Positions 6,226 through 12,919 are shown, counted from the first letter of the stretch. The stretch: 12,919 bases of DNA from a bacterium (GCA_021789455.1 JAJYJN010000029.1:1-12919), one strand, 5' to 3'. Notes: a model not told the origin generated them from the letters alone. Numbers and translations: made by a program.

Positions 6226-8039
6226 TGAGAAAAATTAATCTGCTTTATATTTTTTTTACCGCAATATTTACCGTCTTTTTAATTTCCGATTGCTATGGTT
6301 CAAATCTTAACGGCAATACTAATTTCGTAAAAATAAAATTCAAAACCACTTACAATAAAAATAAAAAACCTGACAACGACGGTTCCGCTCAAGTAACGGT
6401 AATATCGTCTTCCCCAATAGCGTCCGGCAATAATACTATAGATATTAATAAAATCAATAAAAAACAATCATCCGGTTATCAAAATACAGTTGCAGCGGCA
6501 GGAAACGTCCAAACCGGCCCTGCAAATTACAAAAATGAAAGTATGAAAGCCGGCTCCGGTAAAATTGCCGCAAATTCTTCCAATCTCACAGATTCGGGTC
6601 TTTTAGCAAAAAAAGGGGATTTTAATAATTATCAATATCAAAAAAATTTGTCCCACATATTCCCGATGATAATAAACAAAGAAATAATACATTATATACA
6701 TTTTTATCAAACTTCGGGGAGAAAGTTTTTTAAATATGCGCTTTCAAGGTCGGAAAGATATATTCCTATGATCAAAAAAGTTTTCAAAAAATTAGGACTG
6801 CCTAATGATCTGGCTTATCTCGCAATGATTGAAAGCGGTTTTTCTCCTACGGCATATTCTTATGCCGGAGCCAGCGGCATGTGGCAGTTTATACCGTCAA
6901 CCGGAAGGATATTCGGCTTGACTATAAACTGGTGGGTCGACGAGAGAAGAAATCCCGTGGAATCGACATATGCGGCCGGCGAATATTTAAAAGACCTTTT
7001 TAATAAATTCGGCTCCTGGTATCTTGCCGCAGCCGCTTATAATTCCGGAGAATTAACCATAGAAAGAGCTTTGTCGTTATATCCGGGAGGGAATTTCTGG
7101 ACGATCTCCCAAAACAGGCCGTATCTTTTACCCGGACAGACACGAAGATACGTTCCGAAGATCATTGCGGCGGCAATAATTGCAAAGGATCCTCAAAATT
7201 TCGGATTCCATAATATAGATTATAAAAAACCGATTAAGTTTAAACAGGTAAACGTTCCTTATTCGGCAAGCCTGTATGATTTAGCGAAATGCATAGGCAT
7301 TTCGGAATACAGGCTTCATAAGATGAATCCCGAACTGTTAAGAAACGCGACTCCTCCCGACGACCCGGGATTCATGCTGAATATACCGGCAAAAGATTAC
7401 GGCAGGTTTAAAAAAAATTTTCAACACGTTAAACGATACGTGCCTGAACAACCTCGTATCGTTTATACCGCTTATTCCAGGCCTAAGAATAATACCGTTT
7501 ACACCGTAGAACCCGGCGATACGCTTATGGGAATAGCTTCTAAATACGGGGTGCCGCTTGGAACAATCGAAAGATACAACGGCCTTAACAATTATTCCAT
7601 GCTTAAAGTAGGCGAAAGAATTAATATTCCCGGGGCAAGAGGCTCCGGCAGATCTTATGCCAGTAAAAATTATAGCAATGCAGGCTTAACTTACATTATA
7701 GTAAAGCCCGGCATGACTTTATGGAGCATATCCCAAAAATTTCATCTGTCGTTGAATTTTATTAAAAACATAAATCATATCAGAGGAAACGATATCCATT
7801 CAGGCGAAAAAATATTTTTAAAAGGCGGCGGCAAACCGAATATTAGATACTCGTATATCGGCAACGGAGGCCGTAAAAATACGGAAGCCGGATTATTGCA
7901 TTACAGGGTAAAATTCGGAGATTCTCTTTATGCTATTTCGTCAAAATTTCATGAAAACGTTAAAAACATCATGGCCGCGAATAATATAAAAAATCCTAAT
8001 TCTATTTACCCCGGCGAAGTCCTTAAAATAGCCAGATAA
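6225..8039 (+). CDS. mltD: Membrane-bound lytic murein transglycosylase D-like protein with three LysM domains
   Basis: Periplasmic enzyme that cleaves the MurNAc-GlcNAc bond of peptidoglycan. The 604 aa begin with a signal sequence (residues 1-25: positive start, hydrophobic core, then SDCYGS). Cys23 is preceded by Asp, a poor lipobox, so lipoprotein status is doubtful. Residues 27-140 form an Asn/Ser/Lys-rich linker. The SLT domain spans about 185-290, with catalytic Glu203 in AMIESGFSP, then SGMWQFIPSTG and AAAAYNSGE. Three LysM repeats follow near 425-468, 488-531 and 558-603 and should bind glycan chains. This order is that of the MltD family. No Shine-Dalgarno sequence precedes the ATG, though a perfect promoter lies upstream. 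It is the first gene of a likely operon; moeA starts 2 bases after its stop. Confidence 0.92.
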   Translation: MRKINLLYIFFTAIFTVFLISDCYGSNLNGNTNFVKIKFKTTYNKNKKPDNDGSAQVTVISSSPIASGNNTIDINKINKKQSSGYQNTVAAAGNVQTGPANYKNESMKAGSGKIAANSSNLTDSGLLAKKGDFNNYQYQKNLSHIFPMIINKEIIHYIHFYQTSGRKFFKYALSRSERYIPMIKKVFKKLGLPNDLAYLAMIESGFSPTAYSYAGASGMWQFIPSTGRIFGLTINWWVDERRNPVESTYAAGEYLKDLFNKFGSWYLAAAAYNSGELTIERALSLYPGGNFWTISQNRPYLLPGQTRRYVPKIIAAAIIAKDPQNFGFHNIDYKKPIKFKQVNVPYSASLYDLAKCIGISEYRLHKMNPELLRNATPPDDPGFMLNIPAKDYGRFKKNFQHVKRYVPEQPRIVYTAYSRPKNNTVYTVEPGDTLMGIASKYGVPLGTIERYNGLNNYSMLKVGERINIPGARGSGRSYASKNYSNAGLTYIIVKPGMTLWSISQKFHLSLNFIKNINHIRGNDIHSGEKIFLKGGGKPNIRYSYIGNGGRKNTEAGLLHYRVKFGDSLYAISSKFHENVKNIMAANNIKNPNSIYPGEVLKIAR

Positions 8040-8041
8040 AA

Positions 8042-9247
8042 ATGATACCGTTCGATGAAGCGTATAATTTAATCAATTCCGCCGCTATATATTTAAGTCC
8101 GGAAAACATACCCCTGCTGGATTCGATAGACAGAGTTTCTTATTCCGATGTCGTATCCAAGGTAGATTATCCGGCTGAAAACAACTCGGCAATGGACGGA
8201 TATGCCGTAAATTCAAACTTCGTTTCAAAAATAAATACCGCCGGCTTAAAATTAGAAATAGATAAAAAAGTTATATATGCCGGAAACGGATTAAAAACCC
8301 CGGTAAGACACGATTCAGCCGTGCGCATAATGACGGGAGGCTACCTTCCCGAAACGCTTGACGCCGTGATTCCCGTCGAAGATGCCGTAGTAGAGGACGG
8401 CCGTCTGATTATAAAGGCACCGGTAAAACCTAATAAAAATGTCAGAAAAAAAGGCGAGGATATTAAAAACGGAGACATAATCTTAAATAAAAACACCCGA
8501 TTGACCCCTGAAAACATATCCTTGCTAGCATCGTGCAATATTAAAAAAATAAGGGCATATGAAAAAATATCCGTATCGATTATTTCTACCGGCAACGAAA
8601 TAATCGATTTTAACCGTAAGCCTAAATACGGCAAAATCTTTAATTCTAACGGAATACTGGCGGAAAACTTTTTACTGCAAAACGGATGCGCCGTTTTAAA
8701 TAACGCCGTATGCAAAGACGATTTAAAAGAAATAAAAGAAACTTTATCGTATGCGGCAAAAAATAGCAAAATAATAATAACTTCCGCCGGCGCTTCTTTC
8801 GGCGACAAAGATTTTACCGAAAAAGCACTCGAATCCGTCGGATTCAAAATTAAATTCAGGCAGGTCGCCATAAAACCGGCAAAACCGTTCTCATTCGGGT
8901 TGATTAATAAAAAAATACCGGTTTTTATGCTCCCCGGAAATCCGCTCGCCTTTTATACCTGCTTAGCGGTATTCGTTAAGCCTTTTATTAACCGCCATAT
9001 TAAAATAAACAGCCGCATGCAGGTAATTAAATCTAAATCCGCATTCGAGTATATTAAGAGCAATAAAAGAAGAGAGTTTATACCCGCGCGTACTTTTTAT
9101 AAAGACGGCGCCGTATATTCGGAAATCTATAAAAAATCCGGACCTGCGATGGTCAGTTCTCTCGGCTATATGAATTCCATAATATCGGTTCCGGAAAACG
9201 TTTCTAAGGTGGTCAAGGAAGATTTGCTTGATACCTACCTGATATAA
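8042..9247 (+). CDS. moeA: Molybdopterin molybdenumtransferase
   Basis: MoeA inserts molybdate into adenylylated molybdopterin to complete the molybdenum cofactor. The 401 aa are the usual size. The N-terminal region carries NNSAMDGYAV (Asp52) and RIMTGGYLPETLDAVIPVED. The nucleotide/MPT-binding domain has ISTGNEI, FNSNG, the loop SAGASFGDKDF, AIKPAKPFSFG and MLPGNPLAF. The C-terminal domain IV ends with KRREFIPAR and SSLGYMNSIISVPE. The loop is usually written SGGVSVG(D/E); here several positions differ while the spaced Ser and Gly are kept, as is the acidic residue after it. Its presence suggests the cell makes molybdo- or tungstoenzymes, though none is encoded here. It starts 2 bases after mltD with no clear ribosome binding site, so translation is probably coupled. 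Another cofactor gene is not adjacent. Confidence 0.93.
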   Translation: MIPFDEAYNLINSAAIYLSPENIPLLDSIDRVSYSDVVSKVDYPAENNSAMDGYAVNSNFVSKINTAGLKLEIDKKVIYAGNGLKTPVRHDSAVRIMTGGYLPETLDAVIPVEDAVVEDGRLIIKAPVKPNKNVRKKGEDIKNGDIILNKNTRLTPENISLLASCNIKKIRAYEKISVSIISTGNEIIDFNRKPKYGKIFNSNGILAENFLLQNGCAVLNNAVCKDDLKEIKETLSYAAKNSKIIITSAGASFGDKDFTEKALESVGFKIKFRQVAIKPAKPFSFGLINKKIPVFMLPGNPLAFYTCLAVFVKPFINRHIKINSRMQVIKSKSAFEYIKSNKRREFIPARTFYKDGAVYSEIYKKSGPAMVSSLGYMNSIISVPENVSKVVKEDLLDTYLI

Positions 9248-9261
9248 TAAATATTCCTTAT

Positions 9262-10713
9262 ATGAAAAAACAAAAAATCTTAATCGTCGATGACGAGCAA
9301 AGCTTGGTTTACGTATTAAAAAAACTCCTGGAAGACGAATTTATTATCGATACCGCTTCAGACGGAGAGGAAGCGTTGTCTCATATAAAACGCAATGATT
9401 ATTTTGCGATATTTTTGGATATAAGGATTCCAAAAATTAACGGAATGGAAGTATTGGCTTATACGAGAAAATTGGATGACAAGCCTAACGTAATAATTAT
9501 GACCGCCCAGAATACTATGGTAAACGCGATAGACGCTATGAAGCAGGGTGCGTACGATTATATAACGAAACCTTTTGAATTGGAAGAAATTCTGGGCATA
9601 ATAGAAAAAATAAAAAAGAACGATACTTCGGCAAATAAAAAGATAGAAAAGTCTGAAGATTTTCTCGATACCCTGCTGGTAGGCAAATCCAAAACTATGC
9701 AGGAAGTCTTCAAAACCATAGGCAAATTGTCGCATAACAACGTCACCGTATTGATTCTGGGAGAATCCGGCACCGGCAAAGAACTCGTAGCGAGAGCTAT
9801 ACATTTAAACAGCGTAAGAAGCGATAAGCCGTTTATTGTAGTCAATACTCCGTCCGTTCCTTCGGAACTGCTCGAATCGGAACTATTCGGACACGAGAAA
9901 GGTTCTTATACCGGCGCGAACGAAAAAAAAGAAGGGAAATTCATTAGCGCGAACGGCGGAACTATCTTTCTAGACGAAATAGGGGATATGCCTTTAAATC
10001 TTCAGGCGAAACTCCTGCGCGTAATACAGGAAAAAGAGGTTGAACCGGTAGGCTCCAATAAACCGGTTAAAATCGATGTCAGGATTATTGCCGCTACGAA
10101 TAAAAATCTTAAGTCGATGATTAAAAACGCAAAATTCAGGGAAGACCTATACTACCGCCTTAATGTTATAGAAATTACGCTGCCGCCCTTAAGAGAACGG
10201 AAATCGGATATACCTATTTTAGCCGACTTCTTTATAAAAAAGTTTTCTAAAGAGCTTAACATCCCGGAAAAACGGTTAAGCGGCGATGCCCTTTCGTTCC
10301 TTCAATCATATAATTTCCCCGGAAATATCAGGGAATTAGAAAACGCCATAAGAAGATGCATGATTATGTCTCCTTCGTCTATATTAAATTCCGAGGACTT
10401 CATAGAAATATTGGGCAACGACGAGAATAATTTAAGCATTGATAGAAGCTTAAAAGATAAAAAAACGGAAATCAATCCGTTTGAAGACATTATAAGGCAT
10501 AAGATAAAAAATTACGCCGAAAAGGTCAAAGATACCGAAATTAACGACGTTTATAAATCCATAATGGGATTGACCGAAAAAATCATTATAGAAGAAATCC
10601 TGAATCTATATAATTTTAACCAGTTGAAAGTTTCCAAACTTTTAGGTATAAACAGGAATACTCTGCGAAAAAAAATAAACGAATACAAAATAGATTTAAA
10701 AAAAACAAATTAA
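9262..10713 (+). CDS. NtrC-family sigma-54-dependent response regulator
   Basis: A 483-aa transcription activator in three parts. The receiver domain (1-120) has Asp10/Asp11, phosphorylation site Asp53 (FLDIRIP), Thr81 and Lys103 (TKPF), all intact. The AAA+ sigma-54 interaction domain has Walker A GESGTGKE (167-174), the L1 loop GSYTGA (214-219) where GAFTGA is standard, Walker B IFLDE (235-239), LLRVIQEKEVEPVG and YYRLNVIEI. The C-terminus (about 440-480) is a Fis-type helix-turn-helix (LKVSKLLGINRNTLRKKINEY). When phosphorylated it should hydrolyse ATP to open sigma-54 promoters. No histidine kinase is next to it, so the signal and targets are unknown. It is the last gene of the plus-strand run, 14 bases after moeA, without a visible Shine-Dalgarno sequence. 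Confidence 0.95.
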   Translation: MKKQKILIVDDEQSLVYVLKKLLEDEFIIDTASDGEEALSHIKRNDYFAIFLDIRIPKINGMEVLAYTRKLDDKPNVIIMTAQNTMVNAIDAMKQGAYDYITKPFELEEILGIIEKIKKNDTSANKKIEKSEDFLDTLLVGKSKTMQEVFKTIGKLSHNNVTVLILGESGTGKELVARAIHLNSVRSDKPFIVVNTPSVPSELLESELFGHEKGSYTGANEKKEGKFISANGGTIFLDEIGDMPLNLQAKLLRVIQEKEVEPVGSNKPVKIDVRIIAATNKNLKSMIKNAKFREDLYYRLNVIEITLPPLRERKSDIPILADFFIKKFSKELNIPEKRLSGDALSFLQSYNFPGNIRELENAIRRCMIMSPSSILNSEDFIEILGNDENNLSIDRSLKDKKTEINPFEDIIRHKIKNYAEKVKDTEINDVYKSIMGLTEKIIIEEILNLYNFNQLKVSKLLGINRNTLRKKINEYKIDLKKTN

Positions 10714-10715
10714 TA

Positions 10716-10766
10716 TTCTTCCGGCTTCTTTCTATGCATCAATTTTTTACGTATATGCCGGAGGAA
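10716..10766. terminator. Possible convergent terminator stem
   Basis: TTCTTCCGGC (10716-10725) can pair with GCCGGAGGAA (10757-10766) over 10 positions with one G-U pair, around a 31-base loop that contains the stop codon of the minus-strand gene. It lies just after the response regulator stop. Read on the minus strand, the stem is followed by an A+T stretch and then a T run (complement of the A-rich end of the regulator gene). The loop is long for a Rho-independent terminator, so this is tentative. Confidence 0.3.
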
Positions 10767-11326
10767 GATTTCGTACTTTCCGATAAAATATCGAATAGCG
10801 ATTCGATATCGAATACCGTTTGAAATTTTTTCCTCTCCGCTTCCAATAAACGTTCTCTTTCCGAAAGTTTGCCTATTTCTTTGCGCATAGAGTCCAATTC
10901 TGCTCTAATTTCGTCCCTGTCGATTTCAGTTTCCGGTTTAGTTCCTGCTTCCGGTTTTTCGCCTTCCTGTTCCAGTAATTCTTCCAGCCTTTGCATGCCT
11001 ATCGCCATTAAACTTTTTAAGGATGACCGGTCTATAATTTCGTTTTCCAACTGCGTCCTTTTTTGTATAATTTCCTTATAATTTTCCATATCTTTTCCGA
11101 CAATCGCCGCTATGGCTTTAACTTCTTCTTTTAATTTTTTAACTTTTTTTACGTCGAGATAACTGCCGGCTTTAAACTCGCCGAAAAAAACCGGAAAATC
11201 GCCGCCGTCTTTTTCGTTTGTTTTTGCTAAAAGTTCTTTAAAAAACGATAAATATTCTTCTCTTCCGAGATTAACGACTTTAAGCACTTCACCTTTTTTG
11301 TTCTTTATCTGAACGTATATATCCAT
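10739..11326 (-). CDS. Hypothetical coiled-coil protein
   Basis: I do not recognise this 195-aa protein. Residues 1-55 look globular: MDIYVQIKNKKGEVLKVVNL resembles a pair of beta strands, and FPVFFGEFKAGSY a further strand. Residues 57-120 are Lys/Glu-rich and probably helical. A Pro/Glu linker follows (about 122-134), then a strongly charged heptad-like helix at about 135-170 (IRAELDSMRKEIGKL, then ERERLLEAERKKF) that should form a coiled coil. There is no signal peptide, membrane segment or Cys/His cluster, so a soluble cytoplasmic protein is likely. It follows the CDF transporter gene by 56 bases on the same strand and may share its transcript. The ATG at 11326 has no Shine-Dalgarno sequence. 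Length and codon pattern support a real gene. Confidence 0.7.
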   Translation of the reverse strand: MDIYVQIKNKKGEVLKVVNLGREEYLSFFKELLAKTNEKDGGDFPVFFGEFKAGSYLDVKKVKKLKEEVKAIAAIVGKDMENYKEIIQKRTQLENEIIDRSSLKSLMAIGMQRLEELLEQEGEKPEAGTKPETEIDRDEIRAELDSMRKEIGKLSERERLLEAERKKFQTVFDIESLFDILSESTKSSSGIYVKN

Positions 11327-11382
11327 AATTAATTATAATATTATTTAAAACATATTAATGCGACTTTTATCATTTTGCCGCA

Positions 11383-12273
11383 TCAATTTTCAAAAGGATT
11401 AATATGCACCATAACGTCGTTTATATAAATATTAGACGACATAAGACTGCTCTTAACGTTTTCCGCAATATCGTGGGACATTTTGACGGTCATATTTTGA
11501 TTGATTTCTATTTCTACGTCTATATAAAAATAGGGACCGGATTTTCTTACTTTTATATCCGTAATTCTTTCGACCCCCTTTACGGAAGTAATTATATTTT
11601 TTATCTTATCGACGACAAAACCCGGGGGGCTTTCGTCCATAAGATTGCCGATAGACTCCTTTATAAGTTTTACGGCAAGCCGGAATATAAAAAAACTGAC
11701 GACTATTCCGGCTATGGGGTCCATATAGTAATATCCTTTTATGGCAAAAAGAATCCCTATTACTACGGCTAAAGATACGACGACGTCGCTTCTGTGGTCG
11801 TAGGCCGTGGCGATTAATCCGGTCGATTTCAAAAGTTTGCCCCACCTTAAAGTCCATTTATACAGTATCTCTTTAATTACTATAGTCGCAAGAGCGACTA
11901 TTAAAGTATCTATAGCGGGTTTTTCGAATTTATGAAAATAAATCTTATAAACGGAAACTCCTATTATCGAAAATCCAAAAAGGATTAATATCAACGCCAC
12001 TATGAAAGTCGCAATCATTTCGGCTTTTGCATGCCCGTACGGATGCTCTTTATCCTGAGGCTTGCTCGATATCTTAAAGGACACGTAAACGACAAATCCG
12101 GCAAATATATCGGAGAGAGAATTGAAACCGTCGGCTACAAGCGCTTCGGAATTCCCGACGATTCCCACGTAAAACTTGGCAATCGTTAATATTAGATTTA
12201 CGAAAATACCGACGTAGGAAATAAATTTTAATTTGTTGAATATATTTTCGCGGCTGATATTTAAAGGTTTCAA
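11383..12273 (-). CDS. Cation diffusion facilitator family metal exporter
   Basis: Inner-membrane divalent metal/proton antiporter of the CDF family, 296 aa. Six hydrophobic segments lie at roughly 17-38, 44-66, 86-107, 121-138, 153-178 and 183-203, followed by a cytoplasmic C-terminal domain (about 205-292) with the alternating strand/helix pattern typical of CDF dimers. Family marks are ADGFNSLSD in TM2, the cytoplasmic loop HPYGHAKAE (77-85), and YDHRSDVV in TM5. The membrane metal site reads Asn51-x3-Asp55 and Asp159-x3-Asp163 when aligned to the Asp45/Asp49/His153/Asp157 site of YiiP. That lacks the zinc-type His and fits manganese-exporting CDFs better; metal choice remains inference. 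The most upstream start is TTG at 12273, with an in-frame TAA two codons before it and no Shine-Dalgarno sequence. It is 26 bases after purN. Confidence 0.9.
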   Translation of the reverse strand: MKPLNISRENIFNKLKFISYVGIFVNLILTIAKFYVGIVGNSEALVADGFNSLSDIFAGFVVYVSFKISSKPQDKEHPYGHAKAEMIATFIVALILILFGFSIIGVSVYKIYFHKFEKPAIDTLIVALATIVIKEILYKWTLRWGKLLKSTGLIATAYDHRSDVVVSLAVVIGILFAIKGYYYMDPIAGIVVSFFIFRLAVKLIKESIGNLMDESPPGFVVDKIKNIITSVKGVERITDIKVRKSGPYFYIDVEIEINQNMTVKMSHDIAENVKSSLMSSNIYINDVMVHINPFEN

Positions 12274-12289
12274 ATTTTAAATATATAAA

Positions 12290-12304
12290 CGGTTTTATAT
12301 TAAT
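12290..12304. repeat. 15-base repeat at the purN stop, inverted copy near the purN start
   Basis: CGGTTTTATATTAAT at 12290-12304 overlaps the purN stop codon. The exact reverse complement occurs at 12825-12839, inside the purN hairpin. The sequence is A+T-rich, so coincidence is possible. Confidence 0.4.
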
Positions 12305-12902
12305 TAATATTGCGGATCGCGCCGGCCAGCGCCGTTTCTATAGCAACCGGATAAATTTTATGCTCCGCTTTATGAACTTTTGCCTCTAACGATTCCACGG
12401 TATCCGAATCTTCTATCTTAACGATTTCCTGGCATATAATCGGGCCGGCATCTACCTCATGGGTAACGTAATGAACGGTAACTCCCGTATATTTTACCCC
12501 GTATTCGAATGCGTTTTTTATCGCATTCCTGCCTTTAAAGGCAGGAAGCAGGGAAGGATGGATATTGATTATTTTGTAAGGAAACTTCGAAACAAATTCT
12601 TCCGAAAGTATTTTCATAAAACCTGCCAAAATTATATAATCGGCTTTATATTTTTTTATTACGGCTTCAAGTCCGCTTTCAAAACTTTCTCTTTCTGAAA
12701 CGGAAGCATAAGGCAAAAAAAGTACCGGAATATCCGGCGCCGCTTTTTTTACTTTGTCTATAACCGGCGCGCCCTCGACATTTGAAACTACTGCCGATAT
12801 ATTAATTAAACTTGAACCGGTTTTATTAATATAAAACCGGTTAATTAAATTTAAGGCGTTTGAACCGTTTCCGGAAGCTAAAATGATACAATTTTTTTGC
12901 AT
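12300..12902 (-). CDS. purN: Phosphoribosylglycinamide formyltransferase
   Basis: Transfers a formyl group from 10-formyltetrahydrofolate to glycinamide ribonucleotide, the third step of de novo purine synthesis. The 200 aa compare with about 212 in E. coli. Phosphate-binding SGNGSN is at residues 10-15. The catalytic block is IINIHPSLLPAFKG (catalytic Asn and His) followed by GVTVHYVTHEVDAGPI, whose Asp completes the active site. LAGFMKIL, the folate-side segment, is present. The ATG at 12902 gives the expected N-terminus; only 17 bases upstream are visible and show no Shine-Dalgarno sequence. Two strong palindromes lie inside the gene (12526-12547 and 12815-12842). The CDF gene follows after 26 bases, so they may be cotranscribed. 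An upstream partner such as purM would lie outside the window. Confidence 0.97.
   Translation of the reverse strand: MQKNCIILASGNGSNALNLINRFYINKTGSSLINISAVVSNVEGAPVIDKVKKAAPDIPVLFLPYASVSERESFESGLEAVIKKYKADYIILAGFMKILSEEFVSKFPYKIINIHPSLLPAFKGRNAIKNAFEYGVKYTGVTVHYVTHEVDAGPIICQEIVKIEDSDTVESLEAKVHKAEHKIYPVAIETALAGAIRNIN
12526..12547. repeat. 22-base perfect palindrome inside purN
   Basis: The sequence from 12526 to 12547 reads the same on both strands: TTCCTGCCTTT followed by AAAGGCAGGAA. It encodes the Pro-Ala-Phe-Lys-Gly-Arg part of the conserved catalytic block, so protein constraint explains part of it. It could form a cruciform, an RNA stem or a protein site, but no function is shown. Confidence 0.6.
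12815..12842. repeat. Perfect 12-4-12 hairpin near the 5' end of purN
   Basis: AACCGGTTTTAT (12815-12826) and ATAAAACCGGTT (12831-12842) are exact inverted copies separated by TAAT. In the purN message this is a stable stem at about codons 21-30. On the minus strand no T run follows directly, so a simple terminator is unlikely. Attenuation or mRNA stabilisation is possible but unproven. Confidence 0.6.
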
Positions 12903-12919
12903 TTTTTTATTTATAACAG

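Noticed and set aside
8341..8871. Minus-strand open frame of 176 codons inside moeA
   Set aside because: The opposite strand encodes conserved MoeA motifs throughout; the hydrophobic translation is a shadow effect of A+T-rich codons.
9358..9845. Minus-strand open frames of 148 and 95 codons inside the response regulator
   Set aside because: Antisense to the conserved receiver and AAA+ domains; no independent signals.
10049..10072. Repeated ACCGGT sites in the response regulator gene
   Set aside because: Two copies of a 6-base palindrome inside conserved codons (EPVGSNKPVK) are readily explained by chance.
11340..11382. Terminator between the CDF gene and the hypothetical gene
   Set aside because: Only a short imperfect pairing (AATGCG-like with CGCAT) is visible, with no proper stem and T run.
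11404..11857. Open frames of 122 and 83 codons inside the CDF gene
   Set aside because: They are out of frame with, or antisense to, a protein with clear family motifs, and have no family features of their own.
1..12919. Mobile element, phage, defence system or CRISPR array
   Set aside because: All eleven substantial genes have housekeeping, transport or regulatory features (one unassigned); no transposase, integrase, attachment site or spaced direct repeats were seen.

Overview
The window looks like an ordinary stretch of core chromosome from an A+T-rich Gram-negative bacterium. A lytic transglycosylase with LysM domains implies a periplasm and peptidoglycan sacculus, and a sigma-54 activator implies sigma-54-dependent transcription. 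The HisZ + PurA linkage and this gene mix fit a proteobacterial, perhaps 'deltaproteobacterial' (Desulfobacterota-like), lineage. That placement is inference from gene content, not a phylogenetic result. There is no sign of phage, transposon, CRISPR, tRNA or rRNA. All gene gaps are short; the largest is the 248-bp divergent region at 5977-6224.

Layout. (1) Bases 1-5976, minus strand: a tight biosynthetic cluster read right to left. It holds a class V aminotransferase (probable phosphoserine/serine aminotransferase), serA, hisZ, purA and a class I SAM-dependent methyltransferase that runs off the left edge. Gaps are 57 bp, a 1-base overlap (TAGTG), 31 bp and 9 bp, so one transcript is likely. 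(2) 5977-6224: A+T-rich divergent control region. It carries a perfect sigma-70 consensus promoter (TTGACA-17-TATAAT) facing right, followed at once by a long inverted repeat; weaker promoter-like boxes face left. (3) 6225-10713, plus strand: an MltD-type lytic transglycosylase with three LysM repeats, moeA, and an NtrC-family sigma-54 response regulator, spaced 2 and 14 bp apart. (4) 10714-10738: a 25-bp convergent junction with a possible stem. (5) 10739-12902, minus strand: purN, a CDF metal transporter and a coiled-coil protein of unknown function, with gaps of 26 and 56 bp.

How the genes fit together. The left cluster links serine synthesis (aminotransferase + SerA), control of the first step of histidine synthesis (HisZ, which needs HisG, not in this window) and the first committed step to AMP (PurA). 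PurN adds a purine step from a separate operon; it uses 10-formyl-THF, whose one-carbon unit usually comes from serine. The plus-strand genes (cell wall, molybdenum cofactor, regulation) have no obvious common pathway. The regulator has no histidine kinase beside it.

I found no convincing undescribed multi-gene system. The observations most worth checking are the perfect promoter with its inverted repeat and 8-codon leader ORF, the in-frame purA/methyltransferase junction, two strong palindromes inside purN, the non-zinc-like metal site of the CDF transporter, and the unassigned coiled-coil gene.
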